The notes beneath the pieces were generated by a model. The model was not told the DNA's origin. It saw only the letters and a program-made list of their open reading frames with translations, and made no database searches. 23,006 bases of DNA from Clostridiales bacterium (lineage in GTDB: Bacteria > Bacillota > Clostridia > Christensenellales > UBA1242): contig DMLH01000019.1 of the NCBI GenBank assembly GCA_003453435.1, forward strand, positions 1 to 23,006, written 5' to 3'. Position numbers and translations under genes: made by a program. This document shows, piece after piece, positions 22,878 through 23,006 of this stretch. How positions within the stretch are numbered: the stretch's first letter is position 1; every line of letters begins with the position of its first letter.

Positions 22878-22926
22878 ATTATTACATAAAACGTAATATT
22901 AAACTTGAAACTTACGTTTTGCGTAA
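22878..22926 (-). promoter_or_regulatory. Promoter region with two TTACG-N5-CGTAA operators
   Basis: TTACG-N5-CGTAA at 22912-22926 is perfect; the copy at 22882-22896 has one half-site change. Centres are 30 bp apart, about three helical turns. The proximal copy overlaps the candidate -10 (AATAAT, 22883-22878). Confidence 0.65.
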
Positions 22927-22937
22927 CATATATTTAT

Positions 22938-22961
22938 AAAAAATAGGTGAATTAACACCTA
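22938..22961 (-). terminator. Terminator of a minus-strand gene entering from beyond the window
   Basis: TAGGTG/CACCTA stem, 6-nt loop, followed by six T on the minus strand. It implies a gene upstream on the minus strand past base 23006. Confidence 0.7.
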
Positions 22962-23006
22962 CTTTAAATTAACAAATTAAAATGTATTAATTTTTTGGAT
23001 AAGGCA

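Noticed and set aside
21973..22961. Prophage or toxin-antitoxin interpretation of the XRE cluster
   Set aside because: No integrase, phage structural gene or toxin-like partner is visible in the window.
22963..23006. 3' end of a minus-strand gene at the window edge
   Set aside because: A terminator at 22938-22961 implies such a gene, but several short frames end here and none can be chosen from about 40 bases.

Overview
The window comes from a very AT-rich Bacillota genome, most likely an uncultured Clostridia-type lineage (inference). The signs are a Prp-cleaved L27, SpoIVFB- and SpoVB-type proteins, a YetF/DUF4363 pair, UGA used as stop, and many short U-tailed terminators. No rRNA, tRNA, CRISPR array, insertion sequence or prophage is recognisable.

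Layout. 1-633: 3' part of an OGG-type 8-oxoguanine glycosylase, convergent with rplU-prp-rpmA (681-1596, minus). 1828-3111: membrane-anchored class III nucleotide cyclase. 3298-4793: a helical protein of unknown function (plus), then a minus-strand pair made of a soluble unknown and a PycTM/DUF5706-like membrane protein. 4866-8835 (minus): SpoIVFB-like M50 protease, a tiny single-TM protein in the SpoIVFA position, MinE, MinD, a GNAT acetyltransferase and a divergent MreB-like ATPase. This looks like a rearranged, eroded form of the mreB-minCD-spoIVFAB-rplU-prp-rpmA order known from Bacillus, with cyclase and effector-like genes inserted between spoIVFB and rplU. 9044-11521 (minus): a Ppx/GppA-HD protein with altered phosphate-binding motifs and two half-size TauE/SafE permeases. 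11749-14907 (plus): a 1052-residue surface protein with four jelly-roll-like repeats, a C-terminal TM helix and a cytoplasmic coiled coil. 14963-18573: a small unknown, a twin-LysM protein without signal peptide, a SpoVB/MATE-type flippase that seems to begin at ATA, and YetF with DUF4363. 18660-21947 (minus): holA and comEC. 21973-22961: three small XRE regulators among repeated palindromes with TTAC-type half-sites.

How the genes connect. The left half is dominated by cell shape, division and translation genes. Embedded in it is a possible cyclic-nucleotide signalling patch (cyclase plus PycTM-like protein), the best candidate here for an undescribed system, though the link rests on proximity only. 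Intergenic regions are very compact. At rplU, holA and the PycTM-like gene, the terminator of the upstream gene touches the promoter or start codon of the next. At least two genes, holA and the one at 14963-15352, have an extended -10 exactly 6 nt before ATG and no Shine-Dalgarno, which predicts leaderless mRNAs.
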